Part shown: one piece after another, positions 15,875-24,449 of the stretch
Numbering within the stretch: position 1 is the first letter of the stretch
Layout: each line of letters begins with the position of its first letter
Assembly (NCBI GenBank): GCA_903820035.1
Contig: CAIJFT010000209.1
Coordinates: 1 to 33,420 of the forward strand
Length of the DNA: 33,420 nucleotides
Direction of reading: 5' to 3'
DNA from: an uncultured Opitutia bacterium
GTDB taxonomy: Bacteria > Verrucomicrobiota > Verrucomicrobiia > Opitutales > Opitutaceae
Translations under genes and position numbers: made by a program
The notes under the pieces: generated by a model
What the model was told of the DNA's origin: nothing
The model's input: only the letters and a program-made list of their open reading frames with translations
Database searches by the model: none

Positions 15875-18064
15875 CTATTTTTCCTTCATGACGTAGACTC
15901 CGTCCCACGATTTCCCCGGGGGCTGATTCAGATACTGCGCGGCGATTTCGAGGTAGACGGTCGAGGGATTCCGGGTGACGCCAGGTGTAACCCCGGGCGT
16001 ATTCGGCTCCAACCGGAGCGTGCGCTCAAAGAGTGACTTCGCGCCCAACCAATCCCGATCGTAATATCGTTCGAGTCCTAGGGCGAATAGGCCGACGCAC
16101 TCCTCGGTCTGCGTCGCGAGCGAGCCCTTCAAGCCGACGATTTCATGAACTGGAACCGCCACCGAGCGCCCCTTAACCCGAATCCGTCCGAGCGGGCGAA
16201 ATACAATTCGGTCTCCGCCGTGCCGCTCGCAATCAATCTTCGTCGTCTCCGTACACATCACAAATACGCCCCACTCCTTGGCCCCAGACTCCATCCGGGA
16301 GGCCACATTCACGTTATCTCCCATCATCGTGTAGTTGAACCGGCGCGTGCTGCCCATGTTGCCGACCACGACCCGCCCGCTGTTCAGCCCGATGCGCGAC
16401 TGCATTTGCCCCACTAAGTCCGGCCACTTGCCGGACTCGCTGCGCCACTTTTCACGTAATTCAGCCAGCCGCGCCTGAACCCGCTGCGTCGCGAGGCAAG
16501 CCCGATAGGCGTGGTCCGGCAAAGGGATCGGGGCCCCGAACATCGCGACGACCGCGTCCCCGATGTACTTGTCCAACGTCCCCCCCTCCGCCTGCACGAT
16601 ATCGGTGCACTCGGAAAGGTACTCGTTCATCAAATACACGAGGCGCTCCGGCGGCAGGATTTCCGCAAAGGTGGAGAAGTCCTGAATGTCGCTGAAATAG
16701 GCCGTAATCTCCTCATCGTGCCCGCCCAGCCGCGGCATTTCCCGCGACTCGACCATCCGATCAACCAATTCAGGGGAAACGTAGGAGCCAAACATACCTT
16801 TGATCTCCTCTTTGGCCCGCTGCTCCACCAAGACACGGCGGCCGATCATGTAAATTTGGAGCAACCCGAAACCGAGCAGCGGCCCAACCCAGGGCAGCAG
16901 CCAACTGCCATCGATCCAGAGCAAAATGGAAGCGGCCAGATAAGCCAGCGGGACGCCGAGTGCGAAGATCGCCTGATCCCGCAGATTACGCTCGGAAAAG
17001 ACCACCAGGCCGAGCAGCCCGAGTCCGAGCGCCCCCAGCCAAACCAGATAGGCCGGCACCCGCCTAGTGTAATCCTCGTTCAGGATGTTATCGATCGCGT
17101 TGGCGTGCACGAGCACGAGCGCGGTCAGCGGGGAAAACGGCGTCGGCCCGAGATCGGTCAGGCCCTCGGCCACCTGCCCGATGAGGAGGATGCGCCCCGT
17201 CACCAGCGGAATGCGGCCGACCTTGCCATCGTAGCGCGCCTTCAGCTCAGCGAATGCGCGAAAATATCCGTAGGTGGTAAAGTCCTCCGTCTTGTGGCGG
17301 TAGTTGATTTGATAGCGCCCGGCCTCATCGATCGGGATCCGCCGCTTCGCAAGCGGAGCGTTAATCTCCAGGACGTCCCCGAGCCGCACCACGACATTCT
17401 CGGGCTTCGCCCGCCAGTAAGCCAGAAGGCAGCGCAGCGAAAACGTCGGGTAAACGCGCCCCCCCACCCGGACGACCAGCGGCACGAGGCGGCGCACCCC
17501 ATCGGGCTCGGGCGGCGTATCCACAAATCCCGTCGACGTGGAGCCCGCCAGCTCCGGCGTCGGCAACAGCATGGCCGGCCCACTGTAGATACGGCTCAGG
17601 TCGCCCTCAACCCGCGGCAACTCCACCAAGCCCGCCGCCTGCTCGGCGGTGGGCTTTATCCCGTCGTCTTCGTCGACCAACATCGAGCCAAGCACCACCG
17701 GAAAGCCGGCCGTTTTCAGGCTGCGGGCAAAATGCGCATCCTCGGGTCCAGGCTCGGTAAACAAAATATCCCACCCCACCACCCCGGGCGCGCGCTGTCC
17801 GAGCAGTTGGGTGAAGTCGCCGTGGTAGTCCCGCGGCCACGGCCAGCGCTTGAACTCGTGCATGCTCTCCTCGTCGATTCCGATCAACGCCAAGGCATCC
17901 GAGGCCACCGCTGAATTCCAGTGCGACCGCAACTTGGTGCGTTCGTCCAACGTCACGTTCTCCACCCGCTGCAGCAACTCGGTCTGCATCAGCCAGAGCG
18001 CCGCGCCAAAGCAGAGCACGGCCGGAAGAACGTGCTGCTGGAAAAACACCTGACGGGGCTTCAT
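15875..18064 (-). CDS. CHASE2-domain class III adenylate cyclase
   Basis: 729 residues. The start is ATG 18064 (MKPRQVFFQQHVLP); the longer frame to 18181 would overlap the S4 gene. Order: one membrane segment (10-28); an extracytoplasmic CHASE2 sensor domain (about 35-330); two or three further membrane segments (338-357, 364-384, 389-407); a short linker (SYVSPELVDRM); and a class III cyclase domain (450-645). Both metal-binding Asp residues are present (459 in FSDI, 503 in IGDA). The purine-selecting pair is K499 and T579, which points to ATP, and the transition-state pair N586/R590 (NVNVASRM) is intact. An active adenylate cyclase is therefore expected. A TPR-like tail (655-715) follows. 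CHASE2 presumably senses an unknown periplasmic signal. The FecR-domain gene follows on the same strand. Confidence 0.93.
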   Translation of the reverse strand: MKPRQVFFQQHVLPAVLCFGAALWLMQTELLQRVENVTLDERTKLRSHWNSAVASDALALIGIDEESMHEFKRWPWPRDYHGDFTQLLGQRAPGVVGWDILFTEPGPEDAHFARSLKTAGFPVVLGSMLVDEDDGIKPTAEQAAGLVELPRVEGDLSRIYSGPAMLLPTPELAGSTSTGFVDTPPEPDGVRRLVPLVVRVGGRVYPTFSLRCLLAYWRAKPENVVVRLGDVLEINAPLAKRRIPIDEAGRYQINYRHKTEDFTTYGYFRAFAELKARYDGKVGRIPLVTGRILLIGQVAEGLTDLGPTPFSPLTALVLVHANAIDNILNEDYTRRVPAYLVWLGALGLGLLGLVVFSERNLRDQAIFALGVPLAYLAASILLWIDGSWLLPWVGPLLGFGLLQIYMIGRRVLVEQRAKEEIKGMFGSYVSPELVDRMVESREMPRLGGHDEEITAYFSDIQDFSTFAEILPPERLVYLMNEYLSECTDIVQAEGGTLDKYIGDAVVAMFGAPIPLPDHAYRACLATQRVQARLAELREKWRSESGKWPDLVGQMQSRIGLNSGRVVVGNMGSTRRFNYTMMGDNVNVASRMESGAKEWGVFVMCTETTKIDCERHGGDRIVFRPLGRIRVKGRSVAVPVHEIVGLKGSLATQTEECVGLFALGLERYYDRDWLGAKSLFERTLRLEPNTPGVTPGVTRNPSTVYLEIAAQYLNQPPGKSWDGVYVMKEK

Positions 18065-18143
18065 GGGCGGGTGCGAGATTGCGGCCCCCGGCGTGCGAAC
18101 CAAGCCATTTTCCACGGGCCCGAGGGAAGCCCGTGACCGCGGG

Positions 18144-18392
18144 CTACGACGTGACCTGCACGACCAACGTCCGTCCGGCAAATGTCACCTGATCGCCCGC
18201 GGCGAGTTTGCGGCGCTTGCGCGACTCCGCCACGCCGTTAACGGTAACTTTCCCCTCGGCGACCAACTGTTTTCCCTCCCCGCCGCTCGCCGCCATACCG
18301 GCGAATTTCAGAAACTGGCAAAGCTCGATCGGCATTTCGCGCACGAGGACCGGACGAGGTGCGTCGGCGGCGGAAGAAGAAGCGCTGGTCAT
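18144..18392 (-). CDS. Small S4-domain RNA-binding protein (YbcJ-like)
   Basis: 82 residues from ATG 18392; an upstream extension in frame would run through the divergent DUF1294 gene and is not expected to be coding. The S4 fold fills most of the chain: LCQFLKFAGMAASGGEGKQL, then the hallmark VAEGKVTVNGVAESRKRRKL and a final AGDQVTFAGRTLVVQV. This matches the stand-alone YbcJ-type S4 proteins, which bind structured RNA; the target is unknown. It lies 79 bp before the cyclase gene on the same strand, so the two could be co-transcribed, but a functional link is doubtful. Confidence 0.87.
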   Translation of the reverse strand: MTSASSSAADAPRPVLVREMPIELCQFLKFAGMAASGGEGKQLVAEGKVTVNGVAESRKRRKLAAGDQVTFAGRTLVVQVTS

Positions 18393-18434
18393 AAACCAAG
18401 GGAAAGTCACCGCTCGGGAAACGCGAGGGGGAAG

Positions 18435-18908
18435 ATGCAACAGGATTGCCGCGAACCTCCCGCTGCGCCTTTTCAGGCAGTGCCCCCCTCCCGATCCCGC
18501 CGCAATCAGGCATCCCGCCACGGCGCGGTGCCGTGGTGGCCGCTGGGGCTGCTCCTAATCGCGCCGGGCGGGGCCCTCCTCCAGCGTTCCCTGCCTGAGC
18601 ACGCGCTCGCTACCGGCGCCGCGCTTCTGGCGGCATCCGGCCTCACCTACCTCCTTTACGCCGAGGACAAGCGGCGCGCCCAACTCGGGATCTGGCGCAT
18701 CCCCGAGATGGTCCTGCACCTCGGCGCGCTGGGCGGTGGCTGGCCCGGCGCCTTTGCCGCCCAACGTCGCCTGCGGCACAAGACCGCGAAGCCGCGGTTC
18801 TTGCTGGTTTTTTGGCTGGTGGTGGCCGGATACGAAATCGTAGCGCTGGATTGCCTGCTCGGCTGGCCCGGGCGCGACAAGCTTACCGCCACGCTTCAGG
18901 CCGCGTAA
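18435..18908 (+). CDS. DUF1294-family membrane protein
   Basis: 157 residues. ATG 18435 is preferred because GAGGGGGAAG sits just upstream, the clearest ribosome-binding site in the window; the frame is open further left to 18063 but that part lies antisense to the S4 and cyclase genes. Residues 1-32 are polar. Membrane segments are likely at about 35-50, 58-75 and 120-140. The DUF1294 core is unmistakable: YAEDKRRAQLGIWRIPE, LHLGALGGGWPGAFAAQ, RHKTAKPRFLLVFW (residues 75-127). The family's function is not known; some members are fused to cold-shock domains, which this one lacks. It is divergent from the S4 gene (42 bp) and convergent with the big protease gene (31 bp). Confidence 0.87.
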   Translation: MQQDCREPPAAPFQAVPPSRSRRNQASRHGAVPWWPLGLLLIAPGGALLQRSLPEHALATGAALLAASGLTYLLYAEDKRRAQLGIWRIPEMVLHLGALGGGWPGAFAAQRRLRHKTAKPRFLLVFWLVVAGYEIVALDCLLGWPGRDKLTATLQAA

Positions 18909-18939
18909 ACCGGCGCCTCAGCAGGCGACTCCGTTGACT

Positions 18940-21900
18940 CTAGAATCGCACCGGTACGCCGCCCTTCTCGAGGGCAAGCTTACGTGCTTCATGCTCGGCC
19001 CAGCGCATCCAGCCGAGATCCCGCAGGAGCGCGATGCGTTTTTCGCGAGCGCCCCGGTCGGTCGGATCCTCCTTCAACGCGTTTTCCTGCAGGGATTGGA
19101 GGGCCAACCCGAGGTGCCCTTCCAACTTGAGGAGGGCAGACTCCAGTTCCCGCCACCTCTTGCCCGGCGTAGCCGGTAGCGCCTCCCAACGCTGCGCCTC
19201 CAACAGTGCCGCCCGGGCCTCCGGCTTGCGTCCCGCGTTCGTCAAGACTTCGGTCCGCAACAAAGCGAAATCACGCAATAAGTCGCGCTGCGCCGTGAGC
19301 TCCTTGCGTTTCACCGCCTGCACCCGCCGAGCCTCCCGATCCTCGGGGACCGCTTCAGGCGCACCGAAGAAGGCCGCCACCACCACCGCATCGATTCTGC
19401 TCAAACCCTCGGCGATCTCGGCCAGAACCGGATCGAGCACCGACTCGCGGGACGTCGACTCCGCCGGCTTGTCGGGTTTCGCCGCGGCCGGGGCGGGCTC
19501 CTTTACCTCGGTGTTCGCGACCGCCGGCAAAACCTTCTCGTCGCCGGCCGTCAGCACGGAATCCGTCGGCTTGTCGACATTTTTAGTCCGGCTCTCGAGC
19601 AAACCTCCGCGGGAGGCGCGCGCAAATACCTGCTCGTACGCGAGCGTCGGATCACTCGGCCGCAACGCCCGCAACTCCCCCAGCAGCGCGGCATGCGCGG
19701 CCACCGACTCGGCGTCCTTCTTGGTGCGCAACGGGCGCACGAGGCTAAGCTGCTTTTGGAATAATTCCTCCCGCGCTTCCTCGAGGGCGGTGCGCTTGGG
19801 CTTGCCCGGCTCTCCCGCGGGCCGCTTGTTGTCCGGCGGAGTTACGCCGCGGTGGAAGATCACCGGCACCTTCAGGAGGGTCTGCTTGTTGGCCACGACT
19901 TCGACCTCGCCGAGCAACCACGCCGGCGACGGCGAGAGTTCCTTCAGCGCGGCGTCGGCCGGCTCCTCAATGTAGATTTCATGATCGCGACCGGGTGAGA
20001 GCGTCAGCTTGCCCTCGCGTTTCGCCTTGGCTGCCGCGGAGGCGTCCGGATAAACGCCCAGCACCGGCGCGACCGCGATTCGGCGGCGAAGCACCAATGG
20101 ACGCGACGCTTGACGGCGGGCGTCGGCCGGGTCGATGGCCCGCAGGTCGCGGTAGGCCGTAATGGTGCCCTTGGGGAAATCGATATCCGTCGTCGAGCGG
20201 GAGCCACCGTGCCAGAGGACGCGGCCCGAATCGTGAACAATCCGCGTGATGCCACCGAGAAGTTCACTCGTTGCATGTGATTGACGCGGATCACCGAGCC
20301 GTGCCTTGAAAGCCTTCTCCACCTTGAACTCGAATTTCTGCCGCAGTAGAGGCAGGCGGACCGGCCCGGAGTCACGCGGGCCCGGCGGCAACACGTCGCG
20401 CTCGTCCCCCGGCAAAGTCCGGGAATCAACCGGCGCAAACAGCATAATCGCATCGGTGATTTTACCCGACACCTCGACGGGCAATGCCGCGTAGGCGCTC
20501 CGCAACACCAGTGTGCCGTAACGCTGGTTCTCGGTGATCACCATATCGCCGTCGGTCGGACTCAGTCCGATCCAAGAGTAGTCACAGGTGAGCTGAGACG
20601 TCGACGGGCTGTTCCACATCTGGTGCCACGTCAGCTCGACCGTCCGTCCACCGTGAACCGGTACGAGGACCTCGCGCTCCTGCCCGGGTTCAAGCCGGAG
20701 CGATTCGGCGAACTGCCCCTCGCGGAACGACTCATTGCTCGTCAGGCTCGTCGCGCGGAGCATGTACGTCCGCGCCATCAAATCGGACCGATCCCGCCGT
20801 ACGCGCAGACGGAGGTGGGAAGCGCCCTCCGGCACCTGATAGAATCCGCGAACAACGCGACCGGCACCGAGATCCACGGGGAACGGCTCGCCCGACTTGC
20901 CCTCGGGATCCGCCATCTTCGGCGCCACCACCGTCACCGGAATCCGGAATACCGGCCCTGCCCCCGTTTGCCGTGCGGGAATCGCCCGGATCTCCGCGTA
21001 GTGCACCCCACCCTGCGCCCCGGCCGCGGGCACCGTAACACGCACGCCGAAGGGCCGCGATCCGCCGGAGAGGTGCAAGAACTTCGGCACCTCCAGCCAC
21101 GGAGCCGTGGACTCAAGGATGACATCCTCCTCGAACGCTTGCCGCGCCTCCATCGAAGTCCCCTCGGGAAATTGCGGCGCAACGGTGAACCGCGCCTCCT
21201 GGCGACCCGCGGGCCGCGCATCGCGCCAATAGAGGCCAGGCCCCTTCGCCAAGGTGTTGTCGTTGGTCTCCGCTTGGAAATGAGCGTCAAAGGCCGCGAT
21301 GCCCTGGAAGGTGCGCAAGTGTTCAAAAGCCGGACCAACCTGCGCCAGCCCCGGGCCCTGTGCCCACGGCTCGACGTCGTCGAGCAGCCGCGCCGTGTTC
21401 ATCAGCGCCGCTTTGATCCGCGCCGGCGAGGTTTTCAGGCCGGCCTGTTTCGCACCGCTGACGAGGAGAGCGCCGACCCCGGCGACCGAGGGAGAAGACA
21501 TCGAGGTGCCATTCATCATCTGCGATCGGTTCAGGCTGTCGAAAGCCACCGGGGCAAACGCCGCGCCGGGCCCGAGAATCGCGACCCCCAAATGCCCCGA
21601 CTTGGTCGGCCCCCGGGACGAAAATCCGAAGGTTGTAGCGGCGCTGCCTTCCGGAGCCGCATACAGGGCGGCCGCCATGTCCTTGGAGACATAGGCGCCG
21701 ACGCCAATCACCTCGGGGGTATCTCCGGGCGAGCCCATGGTCGAAAGTGCCGGGCCATTGTTGCCCGCCGAAATAAATGCCGTGACCCCGTAATCCTGCA
21801 CCAGCCGGCGGATGATGCGGTTCGACGTATTGTTGCCGTCCTGAAATGCATCCGCACCGCCGAAACTCATATTCATGACGTCAACCTTGTATTGCACGCA

Positions 21901-22947
21901 GGCGGCAAGGGCGCGCAGATAGCCCGTGCCGTCCGCCGACGACCCCAAGCGCGTGTCGCCGATCTTGACGGAGAGAATCCGCGCTCCGGGAGCGATGCCG
22001 TTGCGGGCTGGATCCTCCGGAAAGTGCGCCGCCGCAATGCCGGCTACATGGGTCCCGTGCGATCCGGTGACGGCGACAATCGAGAGCACCCGACCGCCGT
22101 CGTAAATTTGCACCGCGAACCGACCACCCGTCTGACCGGCAAACAATCCGGTCTCCTGGGCGATTCCGTAGGGTCGAAGCACCTGCTCATTGCGGAGATC
22201 GCCGTCGGCGTCGGTGTCGACAATCACCCTCCACCCCGTGCCGTCGTGCCAAACGACACAATCGAAGGCCGGGTCCTGTTCGACCGGATCAAAGCCCTCG
22301 AGCCAGCCGTCAAACAAGGTTTCCCGCGCCAGCAGGTCGCGATCCGCCGGCGTCAGATCAGACTCGGGCTTGGTCGCGGTCGGACGCCGGCCCGACTTTT
22401 CATCGGCGGCCCGGAGCCGCGCCCGCTCGGCCGCGAGTTCACGTTTCTCGAGGTCCCAGGTCCGCCGCAGCTGCTCACGGACACGCTCCATCACCTCGCT
22501 GCCGAACAGCTCCCGAGCGACTTTGAGGCCAAGGCGGTATTCACCCTTAGGATTCACGATCCCCTCCGGCAGGGAGAGCCGGCGGCCGGTGCGCCCGGTG
22601 AGCTTACCGTCGGCGCCGGGCTTCACCGGCGCAGCAAGCTCGACGTCACCGGCCCCGGTGGTGTCGATCACGTCCACCACCTTGGGCTCGCCGAGCGTCG
22701 TCTTCTGGAGTCCAGCCGCGGTCGGATCAACCCCGGTGTCAAAAACCGCAATGATCACCCCGCGGCCGTCATAGGTTGGATGTTTCTGCAAGAAGGCCGG
22801 AACGCCGGTCTCCTGCTTCGGAATCAAGGTCTGGAGGTTACGCGCGACTGCAGGGGTCACATTCGGCTCGCCCGTCGCCGCGCGAACCGGCAGAGCGAGC
22901 GCAAAGGCCGCACACAAGGAGAAGACGAGAGGGGGCTGGCACGACAT
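18940..22947 (-). CDS. Exported giant subtilase resembling tripeptidyl-peptidase II
   Basis: 1335 residues from ATG 22947 (a TTG six codons earlier is possible). Residues 1-23 form a signal peptide, cleaved near VRA/ATG. The peptidase S8 domain spans about 50-545: catalytic Asp70 (IAVFDTGVDP), His297 (GSHGTHVAGI), oxyanion Asn396 (SAGNNGP) and Ser482 (MNGTSMSSPS). Between Asp and His lies an insert of about 200 residues (to KEYR-like, VWHDGTGWRVIVDTDADGDL), and NGIAPGARILSVKIGDTRL follows. Both are hallmarks of TPP II, the eukaryotic exopeptidase that removes tripeptides and forms giant spindles; the total length also matches. The C-terminal 790 residues hold beta-rich domains, then a helical, charged region. 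The signal peptide implies action in the periplasm or outside, unlike cytosolic TPP II. Homology to TPP II is judged by eye from these motifs. Confidence 0.9.
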   Translation of the reverse strand: MSCQPPLVFSLCAAFALALPVRAATGEPNVTPAVARNLQTLIPKQETGVPAFLQKHPTYDGRGVIIAVFDTGVDPTAAGLQKTTLGEPKVVDVIDTTGAGDVELAAPVKPGADGKLTGRTGRRLSLPEGIVNPKGEYRLGLKVARELFGSEVMERVREQLRRTWDLEKRELAAERARLRAADEKSGRRPTATKPESDLTPADRDLLARETLFDGWLEGFDPVEQDPAFDCVVWHDGTGWRVIVDTDADGDLRNEQVLRPYGIAQETGLFAGQTGGRFAVQIYDGGRVLSIVAVTGSHGTHVAGIAAAHFPEDPARNGIAPGARILSVKIGDTRLGSSADGTGYLRALAACVQYKVDVMNMSFGGADAFQDGNNTSNRIIRRLVQDYGVTAFISAGNNGPALSTMGSPGDTPEVIGVGAYVSKDMAAALYAAPEGSAATTFGFSSRGPTKSGHLGVAILGPGAAFAPVAFDSLNRSQMMNGTSMSSPSVAGVGALLVSGAKQAGLKTSPARIKAALMNTARLLDDVEPWAQGPGLAQVGPAFEHLRTFQGIAAFDAHFQAETNDNTLAKGPGLYWRDARPAGRQEARFTVAPQFPEGTSMEARQAFEEDVILESTAPWLEVPKFLHLSGGSRPFGVRVTVPAAGAQGGVHYAEIRAIPARQTGAGPVFRIPVTVVAPKMADPEGKSGEPFPVDLGAGRVVRGFYQVPEGASHLRLRVRRDRSDLMARTYMLRATSLTSNESFREGQFAESLRLEPGQEREVLVPVHGGRTVELTWHQMWNSPSTSQLTCDYSWIGLSPTDGDMVITENQRYGTLVLRSAYAALPVEVSGKITDAIMLFAPVDSRTLPGDERDVLPPGPRDSGPVRLPLLRQKFEFKVEKAFKARLGDPRQSHATSELLGGITRIVHDSGRVLWHGGSRSTTDIDFPKGTITAYRDLRAIDPADARRQASRPLVLRRRIAVAPVLGVYPDASAAAKAKREGKLTLSPGRDHEIYIEEPADAALKELSPSPAWLLGEVEVVANKQTLLKVPVIFHRGVTPPDNKRPAGEPGKPKRTALEEAREELFQKQLSLVRPLRTKKDAESVAAHAALLGELRALRPSDPTLAYEQVFARASRGGLLESRTKNVDKPTDSVLTAGDEKVLPAVANTEVKEPAPAAAKPDKPAESTSRESVLDPVLAEIAEGLSRIDAVVVAAFFGAPEAVPEDREARRVQAVKRKELTAQRDLLRDFALLRTEVLTNAGRKPEARAALLEAQRWEALPATPGKRWRELESALLKLEGHLGLALQSLQENALKEDPTDRGAREKRIALLRDLGWMRWAEHEARKLALEKGGVPVRF

Positions 22948-23015
22948 TCGGCCAGCCTTCGCCAATCACGGAGGGCGGACAAGCCTCGACATGCCTAACG
23001 TCCGACGCGCCACGC

Positions 23016-23044
23016 CATCCGAAGGACAACGACCGTTTCGGATG
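23016..23044. other. Hairpin between the small membrane gene and the giant protease gene
   Basis: An 8-bp perfect stem (arms 23016-23023 and 23037-23044, CATCCGAA/TTCGGATG) encloses a 13-base loop. It lies just after the stop of the 57-residue minus-strand gene. There is no T-tract, so termination is uncertain; it could also be a chance palindrome or an operator upstream of the protease gene. Confidence 0.3.
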
Positions 23045-23048
23045 CCGG

Positions 23049-23222
23049 CTAGTGCCCGCGCAGCGAAACCGGGGCGTCGACCCCCTGAGCAGGGAACGAG
23101 CGCGGCCCATGATGAAAACAGGAATCATCCTCGTAACCGTCGGGCGCCCGCAGAACCGCGAGCAACGTGGTTACGCCGGCCACGACCAGCAGGGGCCCCG
23201 CAATCAGGAGGACGGTGAGCAT
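23049..23222 (-). CDS. Small single-pass membrane protein, 57 residues
   Basis: The frame extends to 23300, but ATG 23222 gives a clean membrane start: MLTVLLIAGPLLVVAGVTTLLAV spans the bilayer once, followed by a polar tail beginning LRAPDGYEDDSCFHHG. The tail holds Asp, Glu, Cys and two His, so metal binding is conceivable but unproven. I recall similar short proteins with an (A)P-D/E-G-x-E-D tail in related bacteria but cannot name a family. It precedes the giant protease gene by 101 bp on the same strand and diverges from the HTH gene. Being short, it could be spurious; the hydrophobic start followed by a non-repetitive tail argues for a real gene. Confidence 0.55.
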   Translation of the reverse strand: MLTVLLIAGPLLVVAGVTTLLAVLRAPDGYEDDSCFHHGPRSFPAQGVDAPVSLRGH

Positions 23223-23323
23223 GGAAGGTAAATAAAAAGTGGACGCCAGTCCGCCGCAGACATGGCGCCCGATAACAAGTTGGACCTTTACTTTCCCCAC
23301 CTAGTTATGCAAGTTTTTTTCGC

Positions 23324-23695
23324 ATGTCCCGGCGCAAAACGATTCCTGAGCTCCGCGCTGAAATTATGGCGTCGGAGAAACTGCGCAGCCAGTCTCAGGG
23401 CGCACTTTCTTCCCTACTTGGGCTGCATCAGGCCACCCTCTCCCGCATCCTGCGAGGAAAGTTCCAGCGGCACTCGAGCGCCGTCACTGCGGTTTGCAAG
23501 TATGCATCTATTTCCTGCATGACGAGTCGGCCTCTAGACGAACTGGATGCATCTATCCACCGCTTGACCGCCCTCGCGCAAGGCGGGGCGACGCACGAGC
23601 GTCACGCCCTTAAACTGATTCGACTGGCGGCGGAGCTGCTCAAGACGGAACCGCCCGCCCGGGGGGCGTTGCGGCGCCAACGGGCGGCCTCGTAA
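23324..23695 (+). CDS. Putative helix-turn-helix DNA-binding protein
   Basis: 123 residues. Residues 24-47 (QGALSSLLGLHQATLSRILRGKF) read as a helix-turn-helix of the XRE/lambda-repressor kind, with the typical L..LLG, Q.T.SRI..G pattern. The rest is helical with a basic C-terminus (RGALRRQRAAS). No ligand-binding or enzymatic domain is visible. It probably binds DNA, perhaps as a local repressor of itself or of the divergent small membrane gene, 101 bp away. The ATG at 23324 follows a T-rich stretch without a Shine-Dalgarno sequence. The family cannot be named; alternative reading as an uncharacterised helical protein is possible. Confidence 0.65.
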   Translation: MSRRKTIPELRAEIMASEKLRSQSQGALSSLLGLHQATLSRILRGKFQRHSSAVTAVCKYASISCMTSRPLDELDASIHRLTALAQGGATHERHALKLIRLAAELLKTEPPARGALRRQRAAS

Positions 23696-23702
23696 CCACC
23701 CA

Positions 23703-23730
23703 AACGCGCGGTCACCACCGGTGGCGCGTT
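23703..23730 (+). terminator. Possible terminator hairpin after the HTH gene
   Basis: Outer arms AACGCGC (23703-23709) and GCGCGTT (23724-23730) pair over 7 bp, with an inner CACC/GGTG pairing (23713-23716 with 23720-23723) and a 3-base bulge. It starts 8 bp after the HTH stop. No T-tract follows, so this is only a weak terminator candidate. Confidence 0.35.
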
Positions 23731-23822
23731 CCGCCAAACCCGGTTTCAGCCCCGCCGTGGATCGACCGCCGAATCACAACGGCGGCTTGCGAAATCCTCC
23801 TCCCATCCTACGTTCACGACCA

Positions 23823-24212
23823 ATGAAGCGCCTGATCACCCTGCTCCTTTCCCTTGCCTGCTTCGTTGTCGACGGCTCCGGTGCCGACAAGGTCAGGGAA
23901 ATCTCACACCAGGAACTGAACACGGCGATCAGCGCCAAACAGGTAACCCTGCTTGATGTGAACGGAACTGACTCGTTCACGGAAGGCCGCCTCCCGGGGG
24001 CGATCGACTACATTGCAAACAAGGACAAAATCGCTGCTCTGCTACCGCGCGATAAGAACGCCTTGGTAGTCGCGTATTGCGGCAATGAATATTGCAGCGC
24101 CTACCAGGCCGCCGCCACCGCCGCACGCGAACTGGGTTACACCAACGTGAAGCATTACGCCCCCGGCATCGACGGCTGGCGCAAGTCCGGCGCGAAGATC
24201 GAGAAGAGTTAA
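23823..24212 (+). CDS. Periplasmic rhodanese-like sulfurtransferase
   Basis: 129 residues from ATG 23823; the longer frame from 23721 puts non-conserved sequence ahead of the signal peptide. Residues 1-21 are an export signal (MKRLITLLLSLACFVVDGSGA). One rhodanese domain fills the rest: TLLDVNGTDSFTEGRLPGAI (42-61), the active loop YCGNEYCSA with catalytic Cys86 and a second Cys91, and a final HYAPGIDGWRKSG. The aspartate strand of the fold is present, so sulfur transfer chemistry is plausible, but single-domain exported rhodaneses can also act as sulfide or persulfide carriers. No partner enzyme is adjacent; the HTH gene lies 127 bp upstream. Confidence 0.87.
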   Translation: MKRLITLLLSLACFVVDGSGADKVREISHQELNTAISAKQVTLLDVNGTDSFTEGRLPGAIDYIANKDKIAALLPRDKNALVVAYCGNEYCSAYQAAATAARELGYTNVKHYAPGIDGWRKSGAKIEKS

Positions 24213-24298
24213 TGCCCAAGGCATTTGGCCGCTCGACCGTAGGCCGGGCCAATAAGCGGCGCCTGCTCGCCGGCCAGACCCAGCGTCGCGAAGTCAAA

Positions 24299-24320
24299 GA
24301 GCCCGGGATGCACCGGGCTC
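24299..24320. other. GC-rich hairpin between rhodanese and the small Lys-rich gene
   Basis: An 8-bp perfect stem, GAGCCCGG/CCGGGCTC, with a 6-base loop. On the minus strand it is followed by TTTGACTT, a weak T-tract. It could act as a second terminator for the rpoZ transcript or for leftward read-through; on the plus strand it lies 87 bp after the rhodanese stop and lacks a T-tract. Confidence 0.35.
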
Positions 24321-24398
24321 AGGGTGGATCCAAGGGCCACAGGATGCACGATCCCCAGACACAGGCCGGACTAAGCGCGGCAGACCGCACCCAGACAC

Positions 24399-24424
24399 AA
24401 AAAAGCACCGCCGCAGCGGTGCTT
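24399..24424 (-). terminator. Rho-independent terminator of the rpoZ / small Lys-rich gene unit
   Basis: A 9-bp perfect stem (arms 24403-24411 and 24416-24424) with a CGCA loop, running into six T residues on the minus strand (24399-24404). It lies 25 bp after the stop of the 30-residue gene and supports that gene being transcribed as the end of the rpoZ unit. Confidence 0.9.
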
Positions 24425-24449
24425 GTGCCTCAGGGCGATAAAGCCGGCC

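Noticed and set aside
16511-17914. 467-residue plus-strand open frame
   Set aside because: Antisense to the CHASE2 cyclase, whose catalytic motifs are intact; composition is Arg/Pro/His-rich without a recognisable fold.
20623-22998. 791-residue open frame on the plus strand
   Set aside because: It lies antisense to the giant protease, is extremely rich in Arg, His and Pro, and shows no domain; it is a by-product of high GC content.
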